Translations under genes and position numbers: made by a program
The notes under the pieces: generated by a model
Seen by the model: the letters and a program-made list of their open reading frames with translations, nothing else
Database searches by the model: none
Told to the model about the DNA's origin: nothing
Shown here: positions 14,258 to 22,590 of the stretch, in pieces
How positions within the stretch are numbered: the stretch's first letter is position 1
How the letters are laid out: the number at the start of each line of letters is the position of its first letter
Assembly: GCA_949285935.1 (NCBI GenBank)
Contig: CASEAH010000066.1
Coordinates: 1-40,401, forward strand
Length of the DNA: 40,401 nt
Origin: an uncultured Oscillospiraceae bacterium
Lineage (GTDB): Bacteria > Bacillota > Clostridia > Oscillospirales > Ruminococcaceae
Direction of reading: 5' to 3'

Positions 14258-15505
14258 ATGAAAAAGATTTCCCTTACCAATCAGATTCTTTTGGCAAGCG
14301 CCATTGGTCTGGTAGCCGGCGCCATTGTCGGTCCCGTTATTGCCCCCATTAAGGTAGTGGGCGACGTGTTCCTGCGCCTGATCCAGATGGGCGTGCCCGT
14401 CATCATCTTTGGCGCAGTTGCCGAAGCTGTGGGCAACATCAACCCCAAGGATCTGGGCCGTATGGGCTTCAAGATTTTTGCCTGGTTCCTGATCCCCACC
14501 CTGCTGGCCGCCGCTCTGGGCCTGGGCCTGGGTTACCTGGTAAAGCCCGGTACCGGTCTGCCTGAGATGCAGCTCAACGACAACATTCAGCCTGTTGAGC
14601 AGACCATGACCACCATTATCCTTAACTTCTTCCCCACCAACATCGTTGACTCCATGGCCAAGGGTTCCATGATTCAGGTCATCGTGTATGCCCTGTTCTT
14701 TGGTGCTTCTTCCAGCCTGTACGCCGCGGAGACCGGCGACAACCGCATCGTGGACACCCTGAAGGTTATCAACAAGGTAGTCCTGGGCGTTGTTAAGATC
14801 GTTATGCACATGGCTCCTTTGGGCGTGTTCTGCCTGATGGCCTGGGTTTCCGGCTCTCTGGGCCTGGCTGTGGTTATCCCTCTGGCCAAGTACCTGATCA
14901 CCATCATTGTGGCTGTCGCTATTATCATGCTGGTGTGCATCCTCTTTACCGCTGCTTACTGCCAGGTCAACCCTGTCAAGCTGGCTTCCAAACTCACTGA
15001 TATGAGCCTGGTTGCTTTCGTTACCACCTCTTCCGCCATCTCCCTGCCTACCAAAATGGCTGACAGTGTCAACAAGCTGGGCGTCAGCGACCGGATCAAC
15101 GGCATGGTCAACCCCCTGGGCATGGTGCTCAACAGCACCGGCCAGGCCGTGTTCCTCTCTATCGCTGCCGTTACCATCGCTCAGTTCTTCAATATTCAGA
15201 TGCCTTTGGGCCAGATGGTTCAGATCGTTGTCCTGGCTACCCTGGCCTGCATGGGCACCCTGGCGGTTCCCGGCGGCGCTCTGGTTATCCTGGCCGGCCT
15301 GCTTCCCTCCCTGGGTCTGCCTCTGGAGGGCCTGGCCATCATCGCCGGTGTTGACTGGTTCCGCGGCATGTTCACCACCATCCCCAACGTGGCTGGCGAC
15401 GCCCTGGTTTCCATGATCATCGCCAAGGATGAAGGCGAATTCTACCGTGAGGTATTTGACGGCACCATGACCGCCGAAGAGGCTGCTGCCGCTCACGCCA
15501 AATAA
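14258..15505 (+). CDS. dicarboxylate/amino acid:cation symporter (DAACS family)
   Basis: A 415-aa multi-pass membrane protein of the GltP/DctA family, which couples uptake of glutamate, aspartate, C4-dicarboxylates or neutral amino acids to Na+ or H+. The re-entrant serine-rich loop (VTTSSAISLPTKM), the TM7 region NPLGMVLNSTGQAVFLS corresponding to the NMDGT motif, and the TM8 motif GVDWFRGMFTTIPNVAGDAL are visible. The last two carry cation and substrate contacts. The NMDGT position reads NSTGQ, so substrate preference may differ from the classical glutamate carriers. AAGGAG precedes the ATG. The racemase-like gene follows after 59 nt in the same direction, suggesting that the imported compound is its substrate. 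Confidence 0.93.
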   Translation: MKKISLTNQILLASAIGLVAGAIVGPVIAPIKVVGDVFLRLIQMGVPVIIFGAVAEAVGNINPKDLGRMGFKIFAWFLIPTLLAAALGLGLGYLVKPGTGLPEMQLNDNIQPVEQTMTTIILNFFPTNIVDSMAKGSMIQVIVYALFFGASSSLYAAETGDNRIVDTLKVINKVVLGVVKIVMHMAPLGVFCLMAWVSGSLGLAVVIPLAKYLITIIVAVAIIMLVCILFTAAYCQVNPVKLASKLTDMSLVAFVTTSSAISLPTKMADSVNKLGVSDRINGMVNPLGMVLNSTGQAVFLSIAAVTIAQFFNIQMPLGQMVQIVVLATLACMGTLAVPGGALVILAGLLPSLGLPLEGLAIIAGVDWFRGMFTTIPNVAGDALVSMIIAKDEGEFYREVFDGTMTAEEAAAAHAK

Positions 15506-15564
15506 TCAAAAACAACACTGCTTCGCAAGCTGACTGCGGCATTGCGCTGAGAAAGGAGCTTTGC

Positions 15565-16284
15565 ATGCGTATTCTGGTTGTTAACCCCAACAGTTCTGTT
15601 TCGGTGGCGGAGTCCATTGCCCGTTCCGCCAGCCGTAACGTCCTTCCCACTACCGAGGTCATCCCTCTGGCCAATCCCCGCGGCACCCGGGGTATTGATT
15701 GTGATTTTGCCAACTATCAGTCCACCTGGTCCTATCAGCGGGCCGTCCTTAAGAAGGTGGAAGAGGATCACATCGACGCCGTAGTGCTTTGCGGCTTCGG
15801 CAACGTGGGAATCTTTGCCCTCAAGGAAGCGCTCTCTATCCCTGTGGTGAGCATTTCTGAGGCGGGCATGTACATTGCCGCCATGATGGGCCATCGGTTT
15901 ACCATCGTCACTGCGATGGACAGCACCGTTCCCGGCCTGGAAGACCTGCTGGGTCTTTACGGCATTGAGAAGAAGTGCTGCTCGGTGCGCGCTATCAATG
16001 TGGACATTGAAAAATGCGCTACCGAAAAGGAAAAGACCCTCAACAATCTGAAGGATCAGATCCTGAAGATCGTGGAGCAGGACCGCGCAGAAGTGGTTCT
16101 GCTGGGCTGCGGCGGTCTGAGCGGTTATGACGAGGAGCTGCAGGCCCTGGTGGGCATCCCCGTTATCGACCCTGTCAACGTCGCTACGGTTTTTGCCGAA
16201 ATGATGGTCCGTACCGGCCTGTGCCACAGCAAGAAACTGAAATTTGCCAATCCTCCCCAGCCTCTCCAGAACTATCTGGACTGA
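15565..16284 (+). CDS. Asp/Glu/hydantoin racemase-family protein
   Basis: A 239-aa protein that starts RILVVNPNSS like hydantoin racemases. The two catalytic cysteines are in the expected places: Cys76 (VVLCGFGN) and Cys182 (LLGCGGLSG). Enzymes of this family invert the stereochemistry of hydantoins, aspartate, glutamate or related amino acids by a two-base cysteine mechanism without cofactor. The preceding GAAAGGAG gives the ATG at 15565. It is co-transcribed with the cation symporter and ends in a perfect terminator. No hydantoinase or carbamoylase is nearby, so an amino-acid or allantoin-like substrate is as likely as a hydantoin. Confidence 0.88.
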   Translation: MRILVVNPNSSVSVAESIARSASRNVLPTTEVIPLANPRGTRGIDCDFANYQSTWSYQRAVLKKVEEDHIDAVVLCGFGNVGIFALKEALSIPVVSISEAGMYIAAMMGHRFTIVTAMDSTVPGLEDLLGLYGIEKKCCSVRAINVDIEKCATEKEKTLNNLKDQILKIVEQDRAEVVLLGCGGLSGYDEELQALVGIPVIDPVNVATVFAEMMVRTGLCHSKKLKFANPPQPLQNYLD

Positions 16285-16294
16285 GAGATATAGC

Positions 16295-16330
16295 AAAAAG
16301 AACGGGCGTCTTTTGACGCCCGTTCTTTTT
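16295..16330 (+). terminator. terminator of symporter/racemase operon
   Basis: AAAAAGAACGGGCGTC (16295-16310), TTTT loop, GACGCCCGTTCTTTTT (16315-16330): a perfect 16-bp stem. Confidence 0.92.
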
Positions 16331-16331
16331 A

Positions 16332-16705
16332 TATATACAATTGCAGCAGCCCCACATCGCAGAGATGGGAATGAAAGGGAAAGGCAGAATGCATCAAATA
16401 GTCCATGCAAAATCTCAGAAAGGACGCGCATGTGTTGGATTGTCCAGATATGTATCAGAAGTCAAAATCTGTTGGCCTGTACAGCCGCTGTGGCTGAGAT
16501 AAAAGGCAGAGGCAGCTTCAGATCTGGAGCTGCTGCAAAATGCTTTGGTGCGGCAGTATGGGGGTTATGTGACACAGCTTTGGCATCACAGCCAGGAAGG
16601 TCTGCATTGCACTCCTTTTTTCTTGAAGGCAGCGGGATAAAAAAGAAGCAATCTGTTCCTCAAAGAGGGTGTTCCCCGGTCCCTTCCGGGACCATACAGG
16701 CTTTC
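16332..16705. other. gene-free stretch
   Basis: 374 bp between the racemase terminator and the end of the leftward winged-helix gene. I see no convincing coding frame, RNA gene or hairpin terminator for the leftward gene, only a short CAGCC-GCTGT-GGCTG inverted repeat near 16482-16496. Confidence 0.5.
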
Positions 16706-17290
16706 CTATTCGCCGCCGGGCCAGGAAAAACGGTATCCGATTTTGCGCAGGGTTTGGATGTGATGGCCATAGGGGCCCAGCTTTGCCCGAAGGCACTTGA
16801 TGTGGGTATCCACCGTGCGGTCATCCCCCTGGTAACCGATATCCCATACGGCCCCAATGATCTGCGCCCGGGTCAAGACAAGGTTTTTGTGAAAGCACAG
16901 ATAGCTGAGCAGTTCGTATTCCCGCAATGTCAGAGGGACGGGAACGCCGTCGATTTCCACCTGATGGAGCCGGTGGCGAAGTGTCATGCCACCAAAAGTC
17001 TGATCTTCCATGGGCGGACGGGCGTGCTGCCGGCGCAAAGCCCGGGGAGAGGCTGTAAGGACGATGGGAGTGGCTCCTCCCTGGGCCCGGGCTGCGAAGG
17101 AATGGGCAGGCTGCTGGCCCGCGGGAACCAGACGGACGTCGACAGTCACTACCACCAGATTTTCGCCGGAAAACCCGGAGGAAGGCTGCCCATCTGCGGA
17201 ACAGGAAGAAAAGCCCTCCCGGCGGAGGCAATCGGTGACAAATTGGCGTGCCGCAGCCTCCTGTTCGGCGGGAAGGGAGCGATTTTTCAT
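16706..17290 (-). CDS. OmpR/PhoB-type winged-helix regulator lacking a canonical receiver domain
   Basis: A 194-aa protein. The C-terminal half (about residues 100-190) is a Trans_reg_C winged helix: VPLTLREYELLSYLCFHKN, LTRAQIIGAVWD, DDRTVDTHIKCLRAKLG, IQTLRKIGYRF. The N-terminal half is about 95 residues instead of 120. It keeps receiver-like strands (LVVVTVDVRL and TPIVLTASPRAL) but lacks the acidic pocket near the start, and the phosphoacceptor position is unclear (TVDVRL at best). No histidine kinase is adjacent. It is therefore probably a phosphorylation-independent orphan regulator. AGGAGG upstream supports ATG 17290. It is divergent from the surface protein gene at 17539 across 248 bp, a possible target. 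Confidence 0.85.
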   Translation of the reverse strand: MKNRSLPAEQEAAARQFVTDCLRREGFSSCSADGQPSSGFSGENLVVVTVDVRLVPAGQQPAHSFAARAQGGATPIVLTASPRALRRQHARPPMEDQTFGGMTLRHRLHQVEIDGVPVPLTLREYELLSYLCFHKNLVLTRAQIIGAVWDIGYQGDDRTVDTHIKCLRAKLGPYGHHIQTLRKIGYRFSWPGGE

Positions 17291-17467
17291 CTTTGCACCT
17301 CCTGAAAAAGTTTCTATGGCATTATTATTTCACAGCTATGTGTTGGTTGGGTGATGATTCGGTTTCAAAAATTTAAATCCAGAGGCTTTTTGAAAAAAAC
17401 CAGGAATATTGATAAATCGGCTAAGAGTTATTCACGAAATGTTTACAAAAAAATAGCATTTTTGCAA

Positions 17468-17473
17468 TATAAT
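17468..17473 (+). promoter_or_regulatory. -10 element of the first surface-protein gene
   Basis: TATAAT 66 nt upstream of the ATG at 17539. The nearest -35-like word, TTTACA (17442-17447), is 20 bp away, longer than standard. The same TTTACA-N20-TATA(A/C)T layout occurs before the paralogue at 19525. Confidence 0.5.
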
Positions 17474-17538
17474 TAATGGGTCTAAAACGTACTAATATAT
17501 GTCACCAAAAGACAAGGGTTTGCAGGAGGTAGAAGGAA

Positions 17539-18543
17539 ATGAAAAAAGTTTTGAGCATTGTGCTGGCAGGTTTAATGCTGAGCACGGTGGCGCTGGCCAG
17601 TGAAAGCTATAATAAAGACGAAAAATATGCTCCTGGCACTGTGATCATAATTGAAAGCTCCGATTTTCCCGGAGATTGTGATTATCTGAATACGGACAAT
17701 TATTCTCTCCGCTCTGTGTCCTATGAGGCAGGCAAGAGCTATGTGGATTCGGTGGAACTGGCCGAGGATGACGATGACGACGAGCTGGTGGTTACCCTTA
17801 AGAAAGACTCTTCCATGGACCGGTATAAGGATGTGGAATTTACCGTAAGGCTCCGGGGCCGCCGCAGCAGCATTGACGACGCCGAGCAGACCTTCCGCTT
17901 CCAGGTAGGCAACGAGGTCCACGAGGTGTACATCGAGGAAGACGGCTATATTGACGGCGACGCTCTGAAGCCGGGCGCCATCAATAAGTTTGTGCCCGGA
18001 GATAAAAACTGGCCCTACGGAACTCTGGAGTTCTCCCCCAACGGCGATGTGGATATTTCCGTCAAGGTTTTTGAGGACGAAGAAATCTACTACAATGTAG
18101 ATGAGGACACCAACAAGACCGTTCTGAAAAACAACATTGATTCCAACTGCGATATTTCCTTTATCAATTTTAACGGTATGGAGTTTGAACGCCAGGCAAC
18201 CGTTTACTTCTACTGGCCCGATGAGGACGGTTATATCTACGAGATCTCTTCCAGCGGCAAATTGACCCAGGCCCCGGTTAAATGGTCGGATGACAGCGAC
18301 TGCTGGGTCCTCAAAACCAGCGAATTGGGCGCCTTTGCCCTGTCTGACGGCCGTCTGAAAGCGTCGTCCTCCGCTTCCTCTTCCGAAAGCCAGGAGGAGT
18401 CTTCTTCCTCCAGCAGCTACCAGCCTGGAGATTACGTCCCCAACCCCAGCACCGGCGCCAGCAACGTGGGTGCGGCAATGGCGGCTGTGGGCCTGGTGGT
18501 GTTGGCATCCCTGGGCGCACTGAGCCTGAAAAATAAGAAATAA
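17539..18543 (+). CDS. acidic cell-surface protein, paralogue A, NPSTG-type sorting signal
   Basis: A 334-aa protein. A signal peptide (MKKVLSIVLAGLMLSTVALA, residues 1-20) is followed by an Asp/Glu-rich beta-type ectodomain, a Ser-rich linker (about 275-297), then NPSTG (about 302-306), a hydrophobic segment and KNKK at the end. This is the layout of a sortase-anchored wall protein, with NPxTG in place of LPxTG. It shares blocks with the products at 19525-20574 and 38483-39613: SYxAGKSYVDSVEL, YGTLEFSPN, ATVYFYxPDEDGYIYEI and CWVLKTSELGAFALSD. I do not recognise the family. Function is unknown; adhesion, envelope shielding or ion binding are possibilities only. GCAGGAGG precedes the ATG; terminator at 18565-18593. 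Confidence 0.85.
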   Translation: MKKVLSIVLAGLMLSTVALASESYNKDEKYAPGTVIIIESSDFPGDCDYLNTDNYSLRSVSYEAGKSYVDSVELAEDDDDDELVVTLKKDSSMDRYKDVEFTVRLRGRRSSIDDAEQTFRFQVGNEVHEVYIEEDGYIDGDALKPGAINKFVPGDKNWPYGTLEFSPNGDVDISVKVFEDEEIYYNVDEDTNKTVLKNNIDSNCDISFINFNGMEFERQATVYFYWPDEDGYIYEISSSGKLTQAPVKWSDDSDCWVLKTSELGAFALSDGRLKASSSASSSESQEESSSSSSYQPGDYVPNPSTGASNVGAAMAAVGLVVLASLGALSLKNKK

Positions 18544-18564
18544 TTTATAGTTTAACTTTTGCTG

Positions 18565-18593
18565 AAAGCGTCGGGAATCACCCGACGCTTTTG
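18565..18593 (+). terminator. terminator after surface protein A
   Basis: AAAGCGTCGGG (18565-18575), 5-nt loop, CCCGACGCTTT (18581-18591), then T. Confidence 0.88.
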
Positions 18594-19524
18594 CTTTGTT
18601 GGCTCCGGCCAAACAGAAAAGCAAAAGGTTTTTTCCCTGGGACGGGGAAGAAAGGACAGAGCGGCTGTTTTTTATGCAAAAGCTTTTCTGACAGATAAAG
18701 CACCCCTTTTGCAGACGGGGGAAAGGGGTGCGTCTGAAAAAATTGGGGGGATGCAAGGGATGGCGGGCTTTGGGGATGTGATCAGGTCATTGGTTAAGCC
18801 GGGGCCTGCTTTATTGCGCAAAAGGGATTTTTCCGGCGTAAACAAAGGATATTTTTCTCCAGCACCCATGGCAATGTCCGCACGCTTTGCCGGGTGAAGT
18901 AAAACGGACACTGGCTGAAAAAATCAGGGGACCCCCATCATAAAAATAAAAGAAATATCACGGCATGGGAAAGGTGGTTTTACTGTGCAAACCCGAAACG
19001 GAGCAAGACAGGCAGGAGAGCCACGGCTTCAAAGCCGGCAGGGTCTTCCAATCCGCTGCTTTCATTCATGGCTTTTGCCCGTTGGCTGGATGAAAAATAT
19101 CAAGCTGTGGGAAAGGGCTGGCTTATAAAATTTAGGGATACAAAGGAAGCGGGCCCTGAAAGATTATTTTCCAAAGAACAATTTTGAGCAAATCCTTTCA
19201 AAAAAGTTACTTCACAAAACCATGATATATGAGGAACATGTGTGGATAATTTCAGAAGATCGTCACCGTTTCCCTACCTTTTCCACACAAAACAGGCATA
19301 TATGTGAAAAAACAGTGATCCACCGTGAACATACGTGAATGTTAAATGAAAAAATTGGGAACATCTTCACGGATTCATCAAAGCAAATTGAGATAAAATA
19401 CGATTTTTGACGGTTTTTTCTTTACAATCTCGGTTACGTTTTGTCATATACTGGGCCTGCAGGAAAGGTTTTGGAGAGCCTTTTCCGAAAGCTTATCCGT
19501 GATCAATAAAGGAGGAACCGCAAC
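18594..19524. other. 931-bp gene-free region between two surface paralogues
   Basis: No frame in this stretch has a ribosome site plus protein-like composition. Visible items: a perfect DnaA-box-like 9-mer TGTGGATAA (19241-19249) and an 8/9 match TTTTCCACA in the other direction (19279-19287), an AT-rich segment 19340-19440, and the promoter area of the next gene (TTTACA near 19423, TATACT about 20 bp later). It could be the remains of a lost paralogue or a regulatory or RNA-coding region; no evidence decides this. Confidence 0.45.
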
Positions 19525-20574
19525 ATGAAAAAGATCTTGGCCCTGTGCCTGGCTGTAGGGCTGATGACAACCACCGCCTTTGCCGCTTCCACCACCATTT
19601 TTGGCGACGGCTATGACGGAGAACTTCCCAACGGCATCAGCAACATTGTGGATACCGGAGATTTTTCATACCGCCCCGGTGATGAAATCGAATTTACCTC
19701 TTCCATCCTCAATGAAGAGGAAGGCGTGGATGTTTCCGATCTGAACACCGACAACTACTCCATCAAAAAAATCACCTATGATTCCGGAAAGTCCTACATT
19801 GACTCGGTGGAATTGGACGACGATGAGGGCGACGCCCTGACTGTCACCTTCAAGGAAGACTATACCGTAGACTCTTCCAAGAATGTAGAAATGGAGATCG
19901 AGCTGCGGGGCAAGGGCAATGATGTGGATGTCAAGACCGTTTACATCCAGTTCAGCACCACTTACGGCCTGCCCACCAACACCGTTTACATCGATGAGGA
20001 CGGAGATATCGAAGAAGCAGACGTCAACTTTGATGAAATCAACGAGTTTGATTCCGGCGATGACGGCATGGCTTACGGCACCCTCAGCTTCGATACCGAC
20101 GACGGCGACACCTCTGTGGAAGTCCGCGTCTATGACGGGGATCAGGTTTACCTGGGCCACGACTACGAAGCAGACAAAAAAGTCCTGGTAGCTAACGCCG
20201 ACTCCGACGCTGAGATCTCCTTCCTGAACTTCCCTGCCGAGCCCACCTTTAACAGCACTGCTACCGTTTACTTCTATCAGGTGGATGAGGACGGCTTTAT
20301 CTACGAGATCACCGGCGAGGGCAAAATCAAGGCTTCTGCCGCCAAATGGTCCGAGGATGACGGCTGCTGGGTTCTGAAGACCCGCACCCTGGGCTCCTAT
20401 GTTTTCTCCGATGAAGAGCTGGTTTCCGCTTCCTCCTCCGGTGAAGACGAAACCGATACTGAGGGAGATGTGACCAACCCCGATACCGGCGCCAATGATG
20501 TAGTGGGCATCGCCACTGCTCTGGCTGTGGTTTCCCTGGTGGCCGCCGGTGCTGTGGCCCTGAAGAAGAACTAA
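19525..20574 (+). CDS. acidic cell-surface protein, paralogue B, NPDTG-type sorting signal
   Basis: A 349-aa protein with signal peptide MKKILALCLAVGLMTTTAFA, a highly acidic ectodomain, an Asp/Glu/Thr linker, NPDTG (about residue 318), a hydrophobic helix and KKN. It is clearly related to paralogue A upstream (NTDNYSIKKITYDSGKSYID versus NTDNYSLRSVSYEAGKSYVD) and even closer to paralogue C at 38483 in the block YVFSDEEL / YVFSDKPL after CWVLKTRTLGS. GGAGG precedes the ATG. C/G-ending codons dominate, suggesting good expression. The protein is probably displayed on the cell wall through a sortase that accepts NPxTG; no sortase gene is in the window. Confidence 0.86.
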   Translation: MKKILALCLAVGLMTTTAFAASTTIFGDGYDGELPNGISNIVDTGDFSYRPGDEIEFTSSILNEEEGVDVSDLNTDNYSIKKITYDSGKSYIDSVELDDDEGDALTVTFKEDYTVDSSKNVEMEIELRGKGNDVDVKTVYIQFSTTYGLPTNTVYIDEDGDIEEADVNFDEINEFDSGDDGMAYGTLSFDTDDGDTSVEVRVYDGDQVYLGHDYEADKKVLVANADSDAEISFLNFPAEPTFNSTATVYFYQVDEDGFIYEITGEGKIKASAAKWSEDDGCWVLKTRTLGSYVFSDEELVSASSSGEDETDTEGDVTNPDTGANDVVGIATALAVVSLVAAGAVALKKN

Positions 20575-20673
20575 GTCTCTTTGACTCAGCCGCCTCCAGC
20601 CAGCCCCCTTGCTGTTAAGGAAACAGCCGGATGGTCCCTCCCTTAGAAGGACATTTGACTGCCGAAACAGAAT

Positions 20674-20713
20674 AAAGCCTTCGCCGTTGTTCTCCAGGCG
20701 GCGAAGGCTTTTT
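20674..20713 (+). terminator. terminator after surface protein B
   Basis: AAGCCTTCGCCG (20675-20686) pairs with CGGCGAAGGCTT (20699-20710), followed by T. It lies 100 bp after the stop codon. Confidence 0.82.
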
Positions 20714-20716
20714 GCG

Positions 20717-20745
20717 TTTACTTCCTTGGCGGAAAATGGTATAAT
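20717..20745 (+). promoter_or_regulatory. promoter of the DUF1846 gene, with a long GC-rich leader
   Basis: TTTACT (20717-20722), 17-bp spacer, TATAAT (20740-20745). The resulting leader, about 20752-20959, is roughly 208 nt and rich in small inverted repeats such as CCCGGAGCGGG, CCAGGACCTGG and CCCCGTC...GACGGGG. No known riboswitch class is recognised. Confidence 0.7.
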
Positions 20746-20959
20746 AAAGACCATATGAGCCGCACCTGCCCGGAGCGGGCCTGCCGCATTCCTGAGACGG
20801 GAGTTCCGCCGGTTTATCGGGGCTGCCCAGGACCTGGGTACCGTGCGGCGGCTGCTGTGTGCCCCGTCGCCCGTTTGGGTTCTGACGGGGTTCCGGCGGT
20901 ATGGGATGGTGTGTGACTTTTAGCCGGAGATTCGGCCATGGAAGATGGAGGCAAGGAAG

Positions 20960-22462
20960 ATGAAGCAGGGATTCAGTCATGAAAAATACCTGGAGGAACA
21001 GTCAAAATATATTCTGGAGCGGGTTCAGAACTGGGACAAGCTGTACCTGGAGTTCGGCGGAAAGCTGATGTTTGACATGCATGCCAAACGGTGCCTGCCC
21101 GGATACCAGGAAAACGCCAAATTGGAACTGCTGGCTACCCTGCGGGACAAGGCGGAGATCATTATCTGCGTCCATGCAGGGGATATTGAGCGAAACAAGG
21201 TGCGGGGGGACAGCGGCATTACCTATGATTCGGATGTGCTGCGCCTGATTGACGATCTGCGCTCCTATGATCTGGATGTCAACTCCGTCCTCATCACCCG
21301 GTATGAGGAGCAGCCAGCCGCCAAAATGTTTGCCAGCAAGCTGGAGCGCCGGGGAATCCGTACCTATACCCACCATGCCATTCCCGGCTATCCTTCAGAT
21401 GTGGACGTCATCGTCAGCGATGAGGGTTATGGCTCCAACGTCTTTATTGAAACCACCAAGCCCATTGTGGTGGTGACCGCCCCGGGCCCTGGCAGCGGCA
21501 AGCTGGCCACCTGCCTGAACCAGCTGTATCACGAGCACAAGCGGGGCCGCAAGGCGGGCTATGCCAAATTTGAAACTTTCCCCGTCTGGAATGTTCCCCT
21601 GAAGCACCCCCTGAATGTGGCCTATGAAGCAGCCACCGCCGATCTGAAGGATTTCAATATGATCGATTCCTTCTATCTGGAGGCCACTGGCACCACTGCG
21701 GTCAACTACAACCGGGATATGGAAATGTTCCCGGTAATCAAGCGGATCATCGAGCGGATCACCGGACAGGAGATCTACCATTCCCCCACCGATATGGGGG
21801 TCAACTGCATCAAGGCGGGGATCATTGATGACGAGGTGGTGCGGGAGGCATCCCGTCAGGAGATCATCCGCCGTTACCTGCGGGCCGCCTGCGACTACAA
21901 GCTGGGAGCCATTGATACCGAAACCTTCCACCGGCAGAAAATGATCATGGAGGGACAGGCCCTGAAGGTGGAGGACCGGGCCGTGGTGGCCCCGGCGCGG
22001 AATTATCTGGAGGAACTGAAAAACCGTCTGGGCAAAGCCGAAGGGATCACTGTGACTGCCATCCAGCTGCCTGACGGCCGCATTGTCACCGGCCGCAATT
22101 CCCAGCTGATGAGCGCCCCGGCTTCAGCCATTCTCAATGCCGTCAAGGTGCTGGGAAACATCCCCGATGAGATGCACCTGCTGCCGCCCATCATCATTGA
22201 GCCCATCCTGGATATGAAGACCACCGCCCTGAAGATGAAAAAATACATCCTCAACAGTGAGGAGATCCTCATGGCCCTGTCGATATCCGCCGTCACCAAT
22301 CCCGCCGCCGCTACCGCTATGAAGCATCTGAGCGGGCTGGATGGCAGCCAGGCCCACTCCACCACTTTTGCCTCCAAAGCGGATCAGAAGATTTACCGGA
22401 AGCTGGGGATGGATATCACCTGTGATCCCCAGTATTTGTCCGACAGCCTTTTTTACATTTGA
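20960..22462 (+). CDS. DUF1846 family protein
   Basis: A 500-aa protein matching the DUF1846 family over its full length. Recognisable blocks: [18 protein letters not shown] at the start, [35 protein letters not shown] (read here in two parts, [13 protein letters not shown] and [12 protein letters not shown]), [28 protein letters not shown] and SPTDMG-type conserved turns. Length is normal. The GPGSGKLAT stretch looks like a phosphate-binding loop. Structures of family members exist but no reaction is firmly assigned; a nucleotide-related role is a guess. ATG 20960 is chosen over 20945 because GGAGG (20947-20951) gives 8-nt spacing. Monocistronic: own promoter upstream, convergent with guaB. 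Confidence 0.9.
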   Translation: MKQGFSHEKYLEEQSKYILERVQNWDKLYLEFGGKLMFDMHAKRCLPGYQENAKLELLATLRDKAEIIICVHAGDIERNKVRGDSGITYDSDVLRLIDDLRSYDLDVNSVLITRYEEQPAAKMFASKLERRGIRTYTHHAIPGYPSDVDVIVSDEGYGSNVFIETTKPIVVVTAPGPGSGKLATCLNQLYHEHKRGRKAGYAKFETFPVWNVPLKHPLNVAYEAATADLKDFNMIDSFYLEATGTTAVNYNRDMEMFPVIKRIIERITGQEIYHSPTDMGVNCIKAGIIDDEVVREASRQEIIRRYLRAACDYKLGAIDTETFHRQKMIMEGQALKVEDRAVVAPARNYLEELKNRLGKAEGITVTAIQLPDGRIVTGRNSQLMSAPASAILNAVKVLGNIPDEMHLLPPIIIEPILDMKTTALKMKKYILNSEEILMALSISAVTNPAAATAMKHLSGLDGSQAHSTTFASKADQKIYRKLGMDITCDPQYLSDSLFYI

Positions 22463-22498
22463 TAGTTTATACCAAAAATTATACTAAAAGTATATTTT

Positions 22499-22575
22499 GG
22501 CCCGGGAAGAAAACAGCTTTCCGGGCCATTTTGCGCCAACAAAAATCGGCCCCGAAAAATTTCCGGGGCCGATTT
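22499..22575. terminator. paired terminators between convergent DUF1846 and guaB genes
   Basis: Two hairpins. GGCCCGG...CCGGGCC (22499-22527) is followed by ATTTTG on the plus strand. AAATCGGCCCCG...CGGGGCCGATTT (22543-22575) carries A/T tails on both sides and can serve both directions, guaB in particular. Confidence 0.85.
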
Positions 22576-22590
22576 GCTATCTCAGGGTGA

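Noticed and set aside
18559-18897. 112-codon frame in the gap after surface protein A
   Set aside because: It starts inside the terminator, has no ribosome site, and its sequence resembles no protein.
19241-19287. Chromosomal origin
   Set aside because: Only two DnaA-like boxes, no dnaA/dnaN or box cluster nearby.
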